From: Ignavibacteria bacterium
GTDB taxonomy: Bacteria > Bacteroidota > Ignavibacteria > Kapaibacteriales > UBA4661
Assembly: GCA_013298775.1 (NCBI GenBank)
Contig: JAAFIV010000025.1
Location: 1-64,000, forward strand
Direction of reading: 5' to 3'
DNA: 64,000 nt
Shown here: positions 27,015 through 36,938 of the stretch, in pieces
Layout of the letters: each line of letters begins with the position of its first letter
How positions within the stretch are numbered: the first letter of the stretch is position 1
Notes under the pieces: generated by a model
Databases searched by the model: none
The model's input: only the letters and a program-made list of their open reading frames with translations
What the model was told of the DNA's origin: nothing
Program-made: the position numbers and the translations under genes

Positions 27015-28217
27015 GTGAACATTTTTAGTATTGTGAGCTTGATTGGAGCAGCGCAGGGGCTGTTCTTGTGCGTTACGCTGATTGCTTGGCGGCATGGTAA
27101 TCGCCGAGCCAATGCGTTGATTGCCGTTCTTTTCTTCATCATGTCTATTGCGTTGTGGAATGCGTATTTGCTTTCGAGCGGCTTCTACAAAGAATTCCCC
27201 TACACACTACGCGTGTACGATGTACTACGATTGCTCACCGGACCGCTTATTTACTTGTATGTACGGGAAATGATTGTCCGACCGATGCGCTGGAGAGATG
27301 TTCTCCATTTCCTGCCAACATTTGCCTACGGTCTTTTGTTGATACCATTTTTTATGAGCGACGAAGCGGTAAAACAAGCATTTGTCGAGAAAACTTTACA
27401 AGGGCAGCACTATGATTATGTCGTGCTTGCCGCGCTTCGCCCGTGGTACAATCTCGCATATATGCTGGTCGCGTTGCAATTATTGCGGGAGTATTCCAAA
27501 CGAATTCGCCAGCATTTTGCCGATATTGAAGTGGTCAGTTTGCAATGGTTGTGGAATATTGTTATTGGCGTTACGATATTAACGGTATTGATTGGAATCT
27601 CAAGTGTGGTAGGGCTGTTCGGAGTGGTGCGCCCAAGCGAGGTCAATTCTGGAATGGCACTGCTTGCCGCATTATGGATGTACGGCATTGCCTATTTCGC
27701 GCTCCAAAAAACAATGGTGTATTCCGATGAACTTCGGCAATTACTCGCCGCCGAACCGATTCTTGCCTTGCCCAGCGCAACTACTTTTCCCGCGCTCGCA
27801 ATACTGCATCCGAAAGAGCTAAACCCCAGCAATGATAAGCCTTCTCAAGCACTCCCGCCCATTAGCTCATCCGAGCAACTGCAATACCTTCTGCGCTTTA
27901 TGGATGAACGAAAGCCGTATTTGAATCATCAACTCACGCTTTCACGCCTTGCCGACGCAACGGGGCTGCCCGGGTATCGTATTTCCGAGCTTCTGAATAA
28001 AGAATTGGGAGAGAGCTTTTTTGACTTTGTCAATAAATATCGGGTGGAGGAATGGAAAGAGCGCGTGCGCAAAGAAGAAATGCAGCAAACCATCCAAGAA
28101 CTGGCGTATATTGTTGGCTTTAATTCAAAATCCTCATTCAATGCCGCATTCAAAAAGCATACAGGTCAGACACCATCCGCGTTTAGGGCAACACAAGAAC
28201 AACAGGGCGCGGGATAA
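27015..28217 (+). CDS. AraC-type transcription regulator with N-terminal membrane domain
   Basis: 400 residues starting at a GTG. Residues 1-230 hold about seven hydrophobic helices (FSIVSLIGAAQGLFLCVTL, NALIAVLFFIMSIALWNAY, ... LAALWMYGIAYFAL). The last ~100 form a two-helix-turn-helix AraC domain (LSRLADATGLPGYRISELLN, ELAYIVGFNSKSSFNAAFKK). 7TM-AraC proteins are frequent in Bacteroidota, where a membrane sensor is thought to control the attached DNA-binding domain directly. Ligand and targets are unknown. Confidence 0.9.
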   Translation: MNIFSIVSLIGAAQGLFLCVTLIAWRHGNRRANALIAVLFFIMSIALWNAYLLSSGFYKEFPYTLRVYDVLRLLTGPLIYLYVREMIVRPMRWRDVLHFLPTFAYGLLLIPFFMSDEAVKQAFVEKTLQGQHYDYVVLAALRPWYNLAYMLVALQLLREYSKRIRQHFADIEVVSLQWLWNIVIGVTILTVLIGISSVVGLFGVVRPSEVNSGMALLAALWMYGIAYFALQKTMVYSDELRQLLAAEPILALPSATTFPALAILHPKELNPSNDKPSQALPPISSSEQLQYLLRFMDERKPYLNHQLTLSRLADATGLPGYRISELLNKELGESFFDFVNKYRVEEWKERVRKEEMQQTIQELAYIVGFNSKSSFNAAFKKHTGQTPSAFRATQEQQGAG

Positions 28218-28485
28218 TTGCTATAAAATATTTGCCGTATTTTCGTAAAAATTGTATTTTCACGGTGTGAATTTATTCAGGTTATCATCGTTCTACATCA
28301 GGTACATTCGGCTATACCGAATACGTTCGTATGCAAAAGTGCGGTCTGCGTGGAGCATGCCGCGTTGGGGATTGGACGAGCATCAAGCTCCTTTGCGGGA
28401 AAGCAAGTGTTAATGCGGTGTTGTGTGAAAATCTCTCCTTTTGTCATGTCGTATCTCCTTTTGCCATTTCCTTTCTAAGAATTGT

Positions 28486-30612
28486 ATGTCATTTCTCCAA
28501 AACCTTTCCACACGCCTAAAACTGGGCTTCGTTATTCTTGCGTTTCTTGTTCCTCTTTTTTTGCTATTGTATTTATTCATCCAAGAAACGCAGGTAAAAA
28601 TAGAATTTTCCGAGCTGGAGCAAGCTGGGACGGCGTATTTGCGCCCTGCAAAATACCTTCTGGATGCCGCTCATAATCACGCTGTCGCAATTGCGACGAA
28701 TCCAAGCAATACAAGCCTCAGCAGCAATGCCGTTCGCCAAGCATTGGCGCAGGTTCGCGTGGTAGAAAAAAAGTATGGAGCCGCACTGAAAACAGGAGAA
28801 AAACTCGCAGCATTAGAACAGGTATGGAATACGCTCGAAGCCAGTTCGCAAGGGGTCAGTAGCTCAGAAGTAAGCAATAATGCTCGTTCCAACGCGCTTG
28901 CTTTCGTTGGTGAAGTGCGAGGATTTATCGGCACAGTAGCGGATAACTCTAATCTCACCCTCGACCCCGATGTTGATTCCTATTACATGATGGATATTGT
29001 TACCGTAAAACTCCCCGATGCCGCGAAGATGCTTGCTGAAGCACGTGTGCAAAGTACAACAATGCTCCAAAGTGGCGTTTTATCGAATCAGGCACGCAAT
29101 CTCCTTTTTGCTCAAACAACGTTGCTCAATGCTTCGTCGGCGGGCGCGGAATCCGATGCGCAAACCGCAATCAAGGGAAATACCAGCAATACGCTCCAAC
29201 CCGCACTGCAAGGCGTTCTCATGGGAACGCTACAATCCATTCGCGCTTTTAGCGAGCTTGCTTCGGTAAATCTTGCGCAATCAACCCTCGCAACGGTCAG
29301 TCAAGTAGAGCTTTCTGCGAAATACGATATTGCTCAAAGCGCACAGCAACGGCTCTGGGAAACAAGTATTAACCAATTAGATATATTGCTTGCAGCCCGC
29401 ATCGCAGGCTTTCGCTCGCGTTTGTGGAATAGCTTGGGGTTTGTTGCAATTGCTATTGCCATAGCGTTTATTCTTACATTTCTCATCGTGCGTTTGATTA
29501 TCACTTCTCTTGGACAACTCTCGGCAGGAACAATGCGTATTGCGGCGAGCGATTTTAGTAAAGCGGTAGAAATATCTGGGCGCGATGAGTTTGCCATGCT
29601 TGGAAAGGGCTTCAATGCTATGCAAATGCAGCTTCAAGAGGGGATATTGGCGTTAAATCAAGAAAAAGCAAGTGTCCAGCGCAAAGTAGATGAAGCAGTG
29701 CGCGAGGCGGATGCGAATGCGAAATATCTTGCCGAAAGCGTCCAAACAATGCTGCTGGCAATGGACGCATTTGCAAATGGCGATACCACAGTTCGTCTGG
29801 ATATTCAGCGCAATGACGATATTGGACGTTTGTTTCATGGCTTCAATAGTGCCTTGGAGCGCATTCAGTACACGTTAGAGCAAATTCAACAAACCGTTAA
29901 TGCAACCGTGCGCTCCTCCACCGAGATTTCCCGCGCGACGCAGCAAATAGCCGCCACAACGGAAGAGCAATCCTCGCAAATCACGATTATTTCTCATTCC
30001 TTGCAAAATATGACTTCGGCAATTGCGCAAACCAAGCACACCGCCGCCGCCACAACGGCGATTGCCGATACAAACAGCGCAACCGTGCAGGAAGTGATTC
30101 CGATTGTACGCGAAGTATTAAAGAAAATTTCTGTCATCAATGAAATTGCATTTCAAACGAATCTTCTTGCCCTGAACGCGGCTGTGGAAGCGGCTCGTGC
30201 CGGACGCTACGGAAAAGGCTTTGCCGTCGTTGCCGATGAAGTGCGGCAGTTGGCGCATAGAACGCAGCGTTCTACGAAAGATATTGAGCAGCTCGTCAGC
30301 CGTCTGGAAGGAACAGGCGTGCATCAAAGCTCGTCGCTTGAGGGCTTAATGGGTGGCGTGAGAGAGGTAAAAACAATGATTGAGCGTGTACATACGATTG
30401 CCGAAGAACAAGCCGATATGAGCAATAATATCGCGCATTCAATGGTGGGAATGTCGGCGGCATCAACCGAAACAGCAGCAACAGTCTCGCAAATTGCGCA
30501 GACAGTTGATAGCCTATTGAACCTCACCGAGACCGTAGCTGGCTTGATGGGACAATTCACTATTCATCAGTTGCCAGCTCAGGCATCGTCGTATAAGGGA
30601 GAATTACGCTAG
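28486..30612 (+). CDS. Methyl-accepting chemotaxis protein
   Basis: About 708 residues from the ATG at 28486; an upstream TTG at 28441 is the less likely start. The first membrane helix is [20 protein letters not shown] and the second lies near 320-345 ([19 protein letters not shown]), with a helical ligand-binding domain between. HAMP ([20 protein letters not shown]) is followed by a second HAMP-like stretch ([20 protein letters not shown]). The signalling hairpin has the conserved tip [20 protein letters not shown]. It would signal through CheW/CheA; no che gene is in the window. The attractant is unknown. Confidence 0.93.
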   Translation: MSFLQNLSTRLKLGFVILAFLVPLFLLLYLFIQETQVKIEFSELEQAGTAYLRPAKYLLDAAHNHAVAIATNPSNTSLSSNAVRQALAQVRVVEKKYGAALKTGEKLAALEQVWNTLEASSQGVSSSEVSNNARSNALAFVGEVRGFIGTVADNSNLTLDPDVDSYYMMDIVTVKLPDAAKMLAEARVQSTTMLQSGVLSNQARNLLFAQTTLLNASSAGAESDAQTAIKGNTSNTLQPALQGVLMGTLQSIRAFSELASVNLAQSTLATVSQVELSAKYDIAQSAQQRLWETSINQLDILLAARIAGFRSRLWNSLGFVAIAIAIAFILTFLIVRLIITSLGQLSAGTMRIAASDFSKAVEISGRDEFAMLGKGFNAMQMQLQEGILALNQEKASVQRKVDEAVREADANAKYLAESVQTMLLAMDAFANGDTTVRLDIQRNDDIGRLFHGFNSALERIQYTLEQIQQTVNATVRSSTEISRATQQIAATTEEQSSQITIISHSLQNMTSAIAQTKHTAAATTAIADTNSATVQEVIPIVREVLKKISVINEIAFQTNLLALNAAVEAARAGRYGKGFAVVADEVRQLAHRTQRSTKDIEQLVSRLEGTGVHQSSSLEGLMGGVREVKTMIERVHTIAEEQADMSNNIAHSMVGMSAASTETAATVSQIAQTVDSLLNLTETVAGLMGQFTIHQLPAQASSYKGELR

Positions 30613-30615
30613 GAA

Positions 30616-30652
30616 GAAGTATGAAGTCTGAAGTATGAAGTCTGAAGTATGA
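30616..30652 (+). repeat. 14-bp tandem repeat
   Basis: GAAGTATGAAGTCT repeated 2.6 times just after the chemoreceptor stop, followed by a run of A. Confidence 0.85.
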
Positions 30653-30666
30653 AAAAAAAAAATGCT

Positions 30667-30823
30667 ATTCCTTTTCGGGCGAAAGATTGTAATGCCTCGC
30701 CCAAGCGGTTTCTTGACCGTCCGGCGAGTGATTACCACAGGAATCCGCCGGACGGCAGCGTATCTGCACTCCCCAGCCGCTTGGGCGGAAATAACGATTT
30801 TATCACCCGAAAGGGAATAAATG
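30667..30823. repeat. Family D palindrome inside an outer inverted repeat
   Basis: The outer ends ATTCCTTTTCGGGCGA and TCACCCGAAAGGGAAT are near reverse complements. Inside, CGCCCAAGCGG (30698) pairs with CCGCTTGGGCG (to 30787) and GACCGTCCGGCG pairs with CGCCGGACGG. Related D sequences are at 35384-35502 and 63371-63483. Confidence 0.7.
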
Positions 30824-30861
30824 ATTGCAGTTAGAAATCAAGCGCAGTATTGGGTTAAAAA

Positions 30862-31003
30862 TTCACCTTACGCATACCACCCTCACCCAACCCTCTCCCA
30901 GAGGGAGAGGGCTTCAGACCTAGTTCTCATCAACCCTCGCCCTCTGGGAGAGGGTCTCGCGCAGCGAGGGGTGAGGGCAAATGTGAGGTTATGCGTAAGG
31001 TGA
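30862..31003 (+). repeat. Family F element inserted in a family A element, with 8-bp target duplication
   Basis: 142 bp with perfect 14-bp inverted ends TCACCTTACGCATA / TATGCGTAAGGTGA, enclosing CCCTCACCCAACCCTCTCCC and its reverse complement. GTTAAAAA is present on both sides (30854-30861, 31004-31011). The host sequence on either side is the family A upstream flank (CAGTATTGGGTT ... AAAAAACAACAATAGTGGC). Confidence 0.88.
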
Positions 31004-31026
31004 GTTAAAAAGATAAAAAACAACAA

Positions 31027-31106
31027 TAGTGGCACAGACATTCTTGTCTGTGTTATTCGCCTGAACCTCTCACCAACACGCACAGACAAGAATGTCTGTG
31101 CCACTA
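31027..31106 (+). repeat. Family A twin-hairpin palindrome, copy 5
   Basis: Arms 31027-31052 and 31081-31106 are perfect reverse complements; spacer 28 bp. The right flank (ATGGGTCAAGGATTCTTTCC) matches copies 1 and 2. The left flank is interrupted by the family F insertion. Confidence 0.92.
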
Positions 31107-31266
31107 ATGGGTCAAGGATTCTTTCCAACTAAAATCATTTCGTACCAAAAAACATACGAACGCAAGTATTGATGCGTGCTTTGGAGATGCCTTTCTGTTC
31201 TTCACTTTCAACTTCTTGTTTTCTTCAGTCGCCTGAAACCCGCACCATTCTTGACGTTTCACAATC

Positions 31267-31647
31267 ATGAAACCTGTTCTTACCGATATTGAACACCGTC
31301 GCCCCGTCTGGAACGCCCTTTCGAGCTTATTTCTTGATACCGAAGTGGATGATTCTCTGCTGAAGCACATTGCAGAAACGTGCCGCACATCGCCGTATTC
31401 ATGGGATGAGTGCGAGGAAATTTTGTGGAGTGAGGTGTATCCCGTGTGCATCCCCAATATGCTTGTTGTTGCAGGAGAATGGGTCTGCTTTGATGAAGAA
31501 TGGCTTGAACACTCGATTCTTCACCGTGCAGAGCTGTTTCAACGTTTCCCTTGGAAACTCTTTCGGTGGACACATCGGAGGAAATATCGGCTTTGCAGAG
31601 GAATGATTTCAGAGGAATGGGAACGCGTGCGATTACTGTATGAGTGA
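31267..31647 (+). CDS. DUF7079-like conserved hypothetical protein
   Basis: 126 residues, soluble, acidic and Trp-rich. The segments ALSSLFLDTEVDD, SPYSWDECEEILWSEVYPV and NMLVVAGEWVCFDEEWLEHSI match my memory of the DUF7079 pattern, a small bacterial family without known function that often sits near accessory genes. There is no signal peptide or catalytic motif. It stands alone between repeat-filled intergenic regions, so its promoter is its own. The family name should be treated as likely, not proven. Confidence 0.7.
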   Translation: MKPVLTDIEHRRPVWNALSSLFLDTEVDDSLLKHIAETCRTSPYSWDECEEILWSEVYPVCIPNMLVVAGEWVCFDEEWLEHSILHRAELFQRFPWKLFRWTHRRKYRLCRGMISEEWERVRLLYE

Positions 31648-31697
31648 TGCGCATGTCGCTTGACCAGAACAGCAGCCAGCAATCAGCAACAATAGTA

Positions 31698-31888
31698 ATG
31701 CGAATTAAAAGATAGTTTTTGACACTGATTAAAATGATTGAACCGATAAAACTGATAACTGATTGAAGAATAATGATTTGAAAAGATTTCTTTTATATCA
31801 TTTCATATCATGTATCTGTGAAAATCATTTTTATCAGTTAAATCAGTGTCATAAAAATCAACGATTTAGCCTAACTTTTAATTGGCAT
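31698..31888 (+). repeat. Family E inverted-repeat element, copy 1
   Basis: 191 bp from ATGCGAATTAAAAGATAG to a CTTTTAATTGGCAT end. TTTTTGACACTGATT near the left pairs with AATCAGTGTCAT near the right. The copy at 54095-54277 has the same ends in the opposite orientation. The rest of 31648-32169 shows no gene. Confidence 0.75.
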
Positions 31889-32169
31889 GAGTAATGAGGT
31901 AATGGCAATGGCGACCACGTACTAAAAAAAGCGAAAACGAAACAGAAAATTAGTACATTCGGGACGTAGGAAAAAGTATGGCACACAACGAGATACACGA
32001 AGCTCATTGTTGTCCATTTTTCATACGTCCTTCTTTTTTGCCTTTTTTTATTGCCTAGATTTTATCAGGTATTGCAACGATTGGCATAGCATTTGAATCA
32101 TTCAAATTGCATCATTTCTACACGCAATCAACTACACATACTTTTTCACAGTTTTCGGAGATGCACATT

Positions 32170-33474
32170 ATGAAAATGCTGCACACAGTATCAACGCTTT
32201 GCACGGGAGCCGCACTTGCCGCTTCAGTGCTTGCTTTCCAGCCAATGTCGCTTTGGGGGCAAGGTGCGCCGCAGGGTGCATCACCACAAGGTTTGCCACA
32301 AAACGAAGCTCCGTCCGCATACCGTCGCACAACAGGTGGCGTAAGCGCGGAAAATCTTGGTGTTCGCTATTTGAAATTGGGCAATAGTTACCGCGAAGCG
32401 CGTAATTACGACCTTGCGCAATACTACATCAAGCGCGGCATAGATATGGTGCGAGGCGGACGCGTTGGCACATACTGGGAAGCTGTTGGATATGAGTATT
32501 TGGGATTGCTCTACCGCGACATGGGCGACCGCCAGCTCGCGCTTGAATACTTGCGTACAGCAGCTTCACTCTACGACCGCGTTGTAACAATGCGCAATGG
32601 GCAAGGCAGCGATGAAGCTCTCCGCGCCGTGATTGCCGATGTCGAGCAAGGAGCATCTGCGCCACTCCCAACGCCACCGCCCGTAAGCAGCACCGATACA
32701 CGCTTGCAGGATGAAAATACACGTTTGCAAAGCGAAAATCGGGCGTTGCAAGGAAAAATTGCGGAATTGGAAGGACGTATCAAACAACTTGAATCCAGCA
32801 GTGTGATGTCGCTCAAAAGCTCGTCGTCGCTGGATATGAGCGATTGTAAACGCGATTTGGAAGCAACGGCAAAATACCGCGAAAGTACGCTCTGGATGAA
32901 CGGGTTCGCACCATTGGATTTCGCCGCAAACGACCGCGCTGTGCGCTTGCAAGGCGGGAATGCACGCGTGGATGGAACAGTGATTGTGGGCTATCTGAAA
33001 CGTGGCGAATCAACGAAAATTGAAATAAACGTACCAATTGGACAATACCTCATTTTGGGCGATGCGTGTACGCAGAAAGCCCGTGATTTGGACGTGCGTA
33101 TCATCAATTCGCAAGGCGTGGTACTTGAGCGCAAAGATATTCGCTTCAATCCAAACGAAGCAAGTGCTGGACAGCGCACCGATTCTAGCTCTACGGCAAA
33201 TCAGTCAAACAATTCTCAGCAAAACAATCAGCAAAATCCACAGAACACTCAGCAAAATTCTTCGCAGACAAGCACACAGAATCAAACAACGCAAACCACC
33301 GATACCACTTCCACGCAAGCAGCCGACGGACTTCCACGCAAGCCCAATACCCGTGAAGCATTGGCAAAAATTGGCTGGAGCAATGAATACGGTGGTACGC
33401 ATACATTCTTGGTAACGATGTACGATTGCGATAACGAAGGCGCGTATTTCTGCTTCTTGATTGGGAAGAAATAG
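32170..33474 (+). CDS. Secreted TPR protein with coiled coil, paralogue of the next gene
   Basis: 434 residues from the ATG at 32170 (GGAG nine bases upstream). The signal peptide is CTGAALAASVLAFQ. TPRs occupy about 45-140 (YLKLGNSYREARNYDLAQYY, YEYLGLLYRDMGDRQLALEY). A coiled coil (RLQDENTRLQSENRALQGKI) covers about 175-215. A Gln/Asn/Thr-rich linker near 340-400 precedes the last domain, which reads THTFLVTMYDCDNEGAYFCF. Probably exported to the periplasm or outer membrane. The TPR block is closely similar to that of the downstream gene, so the two arose by duplication. Role unknown. Confidence 0.82.
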   Translation: MKMLHTVSTLCTGAALAASVLAFQPMSLWGQGAPQGASPQGLPQNEAPSAYRRTTGGVSAENLGVRYLKLGNSYREARNYDLAQYYIKRGIDMVRGGRVGTYWEAVGYEYLGLLYRDMGDRQLALEYLRTAASLYDRVVTMRNGQGSDEALRAVIADVEQGASAPLPTPPPVSSTDTRLQDENTRLQSENRALQGKIAELEGRIKQLESSSVMSLKSSSSLDMSDCKRDLEATAKYRESTLWMNGFAPLDFAANDRAVRLQGGNARVDGTVIVGYLKRGESTKIEINVPIGQYLILGDACTQKARDLDVRIINSQGVVLERKDIRFNPNEASAGQRTDSSSTANQSNNSQQNNQQNPQNTQQNSSQTSTQNQTTQTTDTTSTQAADGLPRKPNTREALAKIGWSNEYGGTHTFLVTMYDCDNEGAYFCFLIGKK

Positions 33475-33563
33475 TGTCGCCGCTCTATCGAAGGAAAAAT
33501 ATCCCCAATTGTTGTCTGTTTTTCGTCGTTCAACTCGACCAAACATCTTGAATTCAAGCCTCT

Positions 33564-35225
33564 ATGAATTTCATGTCTCTTCCCTCGCCGCGCTCTTTTG
33601 CGCATAATTACTCGTGTTCGCGGGTGCGCTTTGTTTCGAGCTACCGTAGTATTCTCGTGCTACTGCTGCTGTGCTGTTTTGCTCATGCAGAGGTATGGGC
33701 GCAACGTCGTCCTGCTGCACGCTCAGTAACGGCGCGGTCTGCCGCCGCACGTCCGCTTCCTCGAACAAGCGAGCGTGTAACCGACCGTGTAACCGACCGC
33801 GTAAGCGACCGAGCGAGTGATGAGGAAGCAATGCGTTTGCTCAAAATGGGCAATACCTACCGCGAGGCGCGTAATTACGACCTTGCGCAGAAAAATATCA
33901 ACGAAGGAATTGAGCGAGCAACGCGCTCTGGCAACCGCTATTGGCAAGCAACAGGCTATGAATACTTGGGCTTAGTCTATCGCGATATGGGCGACCGCCA
34001 AGCCGCGCTCTCGGCATTGCAGCGTGCTTCGGACATTTTTAATGAGATTATCAAATCACGCTCGCCACGCTCTAGTCGTAATTCAACCCAAATGCTGCTG
34101 AATAATATGATGAGCGACGATGCTTCTCGTCTCCAGCCCATGCCCACGCCACGTGGTGCCGCGCTGAATGCCGATACACGCCGTCCTCCCGCGCCAATGC
34201 CATCATCCATGCCATCTCAAAGCATGCGTCCGCGTGATTTACAGCCGCGTCCGCTTCCGCCGAGTAGCACTGGTGCGCCTTCGCGGGCAACTACTCCTCT
34301 GGAGCAAGAACGCGCTTTGAATGCACAACTTACCGCACGTTTAGCGGCATTAGAAGACCGTATTAAAGCATTGGATAATGTACAGCCCAGTCCGGGAGCG
34401 GGTTTGAGCCGTTCTCCCGTAGGAACAAGTACAGCACCACCCACGAGCAGCAATCCTCCGGGCGCAATTGCCCGCACGATGCCGCCACGCCCCGTTGGAG
34501 ACAAGCCGCAAGGCGAATTTGCGCCCTTTCAAACTGATAAAAAACCTGTTCCGCCACCGCCAGCGAAGCGCGATACTGTGCGTGCTGTTGTGAAAGATAG
34601 TGCGTTGCCAGTGTTTACGCTGCGTGTGGGGCTTGGTGCGGGCTACGCGCTTAATCGTCCGCTTATGGCAATTCCTTCAACTATTGTTGCACCAAGCGTG
34701 ATTCCAACAGGATTTACAGGTGCTTCTAATGATATTTCTTTCCCAATGCTCAGTGTTTCTGCTGATTTCTATTTGTCGCCGCAGTTTTCTTTGGGATTGA
34801 TGTATGCGTATCATCCCGGACCGAATGTGGCTCTAACACTGGAGCGCACCGTCGTAAACGGCACACAAACAACGACATCGAGCTTCACAACAACAGCATT
34901 TACGGATTACCATTTCCTCACCTTGCGTCCAGCATACCATTTTGTGCGCAATCAAACACTGGATGCTTACGTGGGGCTTCCGCTTGGTGGTATGTTGAGT
35001 AATTTTACTCCGTTGCGCCTGTATGCTGGCTTACTAGCGGGCTTTCAGTATAATTTCACTCGTCAAGTTGGGGTGTTTTTAGAAGTGAGCGCAGGTGGGC
35101 ATTATACGGGACGGAATGGCACAGAAGTGCCAAAAGATGCAGGCGCAATCAATGGTTTGACGATAGATGGTGGAATTGTCAATATCGGTGCATTTGGCAG
35201 ATTGGGACTGGCAGTGAATTTTTAG
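33564..35225 (+). CDS. TPR protein with C-terminal outer-membrane beta-barrel-like domain
   Basis: 553 residues. The signal peptide is SILVLLLLCCFAHAEVWAQ. Four RVTD-like units (33771-33818, a 12-bp tandem repeat) precede TPRs (LLKMGNTYREARNYDLAQKN, YEYLGLVYRDMGDRQAALSA) paralogous to the upstream gene. A Pro/Ser/Arg-rich linker with a short coiled coil follows. The last ~200 residues are alternating aromatic strands (FTLRVGLGAGYALNR, FYLSPQFSLGLMYAYH, VGVFLEVSAGGHYTG), as in 8-stranded outer-membrane barrels. It sits 89 bp after the paralogue, so they are probably one transcript. Envelope role inferred. Confidence 0.82.
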   Translation: MNFMSLPSPRSFAHNYSCSRVRFVSSYRSILVLLLLCCFAHAEVWAQRRPAARSVTARSAAARPLPRTSERVTDRVTDRVSDRASDEEAMRLLKMGNTYREARNYDLAQKNINEGIERATRSGNRYWQATGYEYLGLVYRDMGDRQAALSALQRASDIFNEIIKSRSPRSSRNSTQMLLNNMMSDDASRLQPMPTPRGAALNADTRRPPAPMPSSMPSQSMRPRDLQPRPLPPSSTGAPSRATTPLEQERALNAQLTARLAALEDRIKALDNVQPSPGAGLSRSPVGTSTAPPTSSNPPGAIARTMPPRPVGDKPQGEFAPFQTDKKPVPPPPAKRDTVRAVVKDSALPVFTLRVGLGAGYALNRPLMAIPSTIVAPSVIPTGFTGASNDISFPMLSVSADFYLSPQFSLGLMYAYHPGPNVALTLERTVVNGTQTTTSSFTTTAFTDYHFLTLRPAYHFVRNQTLDAYVGLPLGGMLSNFTPLRLYAGLLAGFQYNFTRQVGVFLEVSAGGHYTGRNGTEVPKDAGAINGLTIDGGIVNIGAFGRLGLAVNF

Positions 35226-35372
35226 CAGCACGGTAAAGATGCACTCGACCGAAGATGTTTCGACCCTTCGAGAGACTTGGAGAGAAAGAAGATGTTCGCA
35301 TAGTATCTATGCGGTCTTCAGCCTCAGGTCTTTCGAGGGGTTTTGTTTCAGGACAGGATTCTAAAATTATGC

Positions 35373-35620
35373 GTAACTAGTCAGGTATCTTTCCATCGGG
35401 CGGCTGAAGAGTGCGTAAACGCTGCCTTACGGCGGGTGCGTCGCTTGCACACCACTCGCCGTAAGGCTACTGCACTTGTGATAACAGCCGCTTGGGCGAG
35501 AAGACCTGACCAGTTACAATTATGCAGTGATAATGAACAATGCGAGCAAGGAACGCGGATGGTGAAAATGCAAAAACATCCTCACAATCCTGATATTCTG
35601 GGCTTCATCGTCCGCGTTCC
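35373..35620. repeat. Composite of family C ends and a family D palindrome
   Basis: GTAACTAGTCAGGT (35373) pairs with ACCTGACCAGTTAC (to 35518), the C-type ends. Between them is a D palindrome (CCATCGGGCGGCTG ... CAGCCGCTTGGGCG, with GCCTTACGGCG / CGCCGTAAGGC inside). A C-type core (GGAACGCGGAT ... CCGCGTTCC) lies outside, at 35550-35620. The 35226-35372 stretch holds no gene. Confidence 0.65.
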
Positions 35621-35653
35621 AAATACTTGTTCCTTCATTCTCGCCTCACGTAA

Positions 35654-35962
35654 TTACCAGCGCATAAGATTTACTTCATCCACATAAATCGTCTGTTTAT
35701 TGCGGAAGAGCGCGAGGATAATTGCCAAGCCAATGGCAGCTTCTGCCGCCGCGACGGTCATCACGAAAAAGACAAAAATTTGTCCTGCCGTATTGCCGAG
35801 AAAGCTGGAAAATGCGACAAGGGTGAGATTGACCGAATTCAGCATGAGTTCAATGCACATGAAAATAATAATGGCATTGCGGCGCGTCAGAACGCCGATT
35901 GCGCCTATCGAAAACAGTACGCCCGAAAGCGCGAGATAGTATTCAAGGGGAATAGATTGCAT
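35654..35962 (-). CDS. nuoK: NADH-quinone oxidoreductase subunit K
   Basis: 102 residues with three membrane helices, the NuoK/MrpC-like antiporter-type subunit of complex I, inner membrane. The signature [30 protein letters not shown] contains the buried Glu of helix 2 (IELMLN), and [14 protein letters not shown] has the second conserved Glu. It takes part in the proton path next to NuoJ. It lies 61 bp downstream of nuoJ; the neighbouring nuo genes normally found on either side are not here. Confidence 0.95.
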   Translation of the reverse strand: MQSIPLEYYLALSGVLFSIGAIGVLTRRNAIIIFMCIELMLNSVNLTLVAFSSFLGNTAGQIFVFFVMTVAAAEAAIGLAIILALFRNKQTIYVDEVNLMRW

Positions 35963-36023
35963 GAGAATGTAAAGTAATAACGAGAAATTTTTTTATTCAA
36001 ATTATTTCAGAGCCAAGATTTTA

Positions 36024-36536
36024 TCAGGCTTCCAAATTACGCTTCGCCAAAACCACTGCGCCCACCACCGCCGCCAAAAGCAAGAGCGAAACAGCTTCAA
36101 AGGGGAATAGATAATCCGTAAAAAGAACGCGCCCAAGTTCATTCACCGAACCGATAACTTCTGCATTAGGCGAAAGCTGCGTGAGTTCGCTGCGCTGCAT
36201 CATCAAGAAGGCGATAATTTGTACGCCGAGCAAACCTGCAATGACAATACCCACGATATTGCGCACATTCAGCTTTTGTGCGAGTTTTTCTTCTTCGCCA
36301 AGATTCAGCAACATTATCACAAATGTTACCAAAACCATGATAGCACCTGCATAGACGAGAATCTGCAAGGCTGCTAAAAGCTGTGCTTGCAACGTGAGAT
36401 ACAATCCCGATAAGCAGAAAAAGTGAGTAATTAAGCCAACTGCAGCGGCAACTGGGCTTTTGCGTGTAACCATCACAATTGCAGAAGCGACGGCACAGAG
36501 CGCGAAAACAAAAAATGCACCAGAAACGAGGCTCAT
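36024..36536 (-). CDS. nuoJ: NADH-quinone oxidoreductase subunit J
   Basis: 170 residues, five predicted membrane helices (FFVFALCAVASAIVMVT, AVGLITHFFCLSGLYL, AALQILVYAGAIMVLVTFVIML, IVGIVIAGLLGVQIIAF, VSLLLLAAVVGAVVLA). The YAGAIMVLVTFVIMLLN stretch of helix 3, with its pi-bulge region, is the family signature. Membrane-arm subunit of complex I. It precedes nuoK on the same strand. Neither nuoI upstream nor nuoL downstream is present in the window. Confidence 0.95.
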   Translation of the reverse strand: MSLVSGAFFVFALCAVASAIVMVTRKSPVAAAVGLITHFFCLSGLYLTLQAQLLAALQILVYAGAIMVLVTFVIMLLNLGEEEKLAQKLNVRNIVGIVIAGLLGVQIIAFLMMQRSELTQLSPNAEVIGSVNELGRVLFTDYLFPFEAVSLLLLAAVVGAVVLAKRNLEA

Positions 36537-36938
36537 AGTTTGTGCGTTGAAAAAGGTGAATAAAGAGTGGTATCGTTGTAAACTTGGTTGTAAACCTGAT
36601 GAACATCTGAAAAATACTGAATGCCATGCAAAGATACTACAAAAAAAGCTGCGTTCTGTGGAAATTTCATGCCGCGCTTCTAAGAAAAAGTTTGCTCCGC
36701 AAGAGCATTTTCCCTAGAAAGTTTGGGGCTATTTGCTATATTCAAAATTGCTCTGAAGTTACCTATGGCTGCCGTGATTCGGAAATCTACGGTTCCAATC
36801 ATTCGTACAATCGTAGTACAATCGTAGTACAATCGCTGATAAAAATAGCTAAAATTGTTTGTGCCGTTGTGTGTGCGCCACTTCTTGTGTGCTGCTTCAT
36901 TGCTTCGTTTTCGCTTTGTTCTTCCTCTTTTACACTCC
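36537..36938. other. Divergent intergenic region with 11-bp tandem repeat
   Basis: Separates nuoJ and the propeller kinase. GTACAATCGTA repeats 2.8 times at 36805-36835. The frame of the kinase stays open back to 36855, but that part has no ATG and no ribosome site. Promoters for both directions must lie here. Confidence 0.5.
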
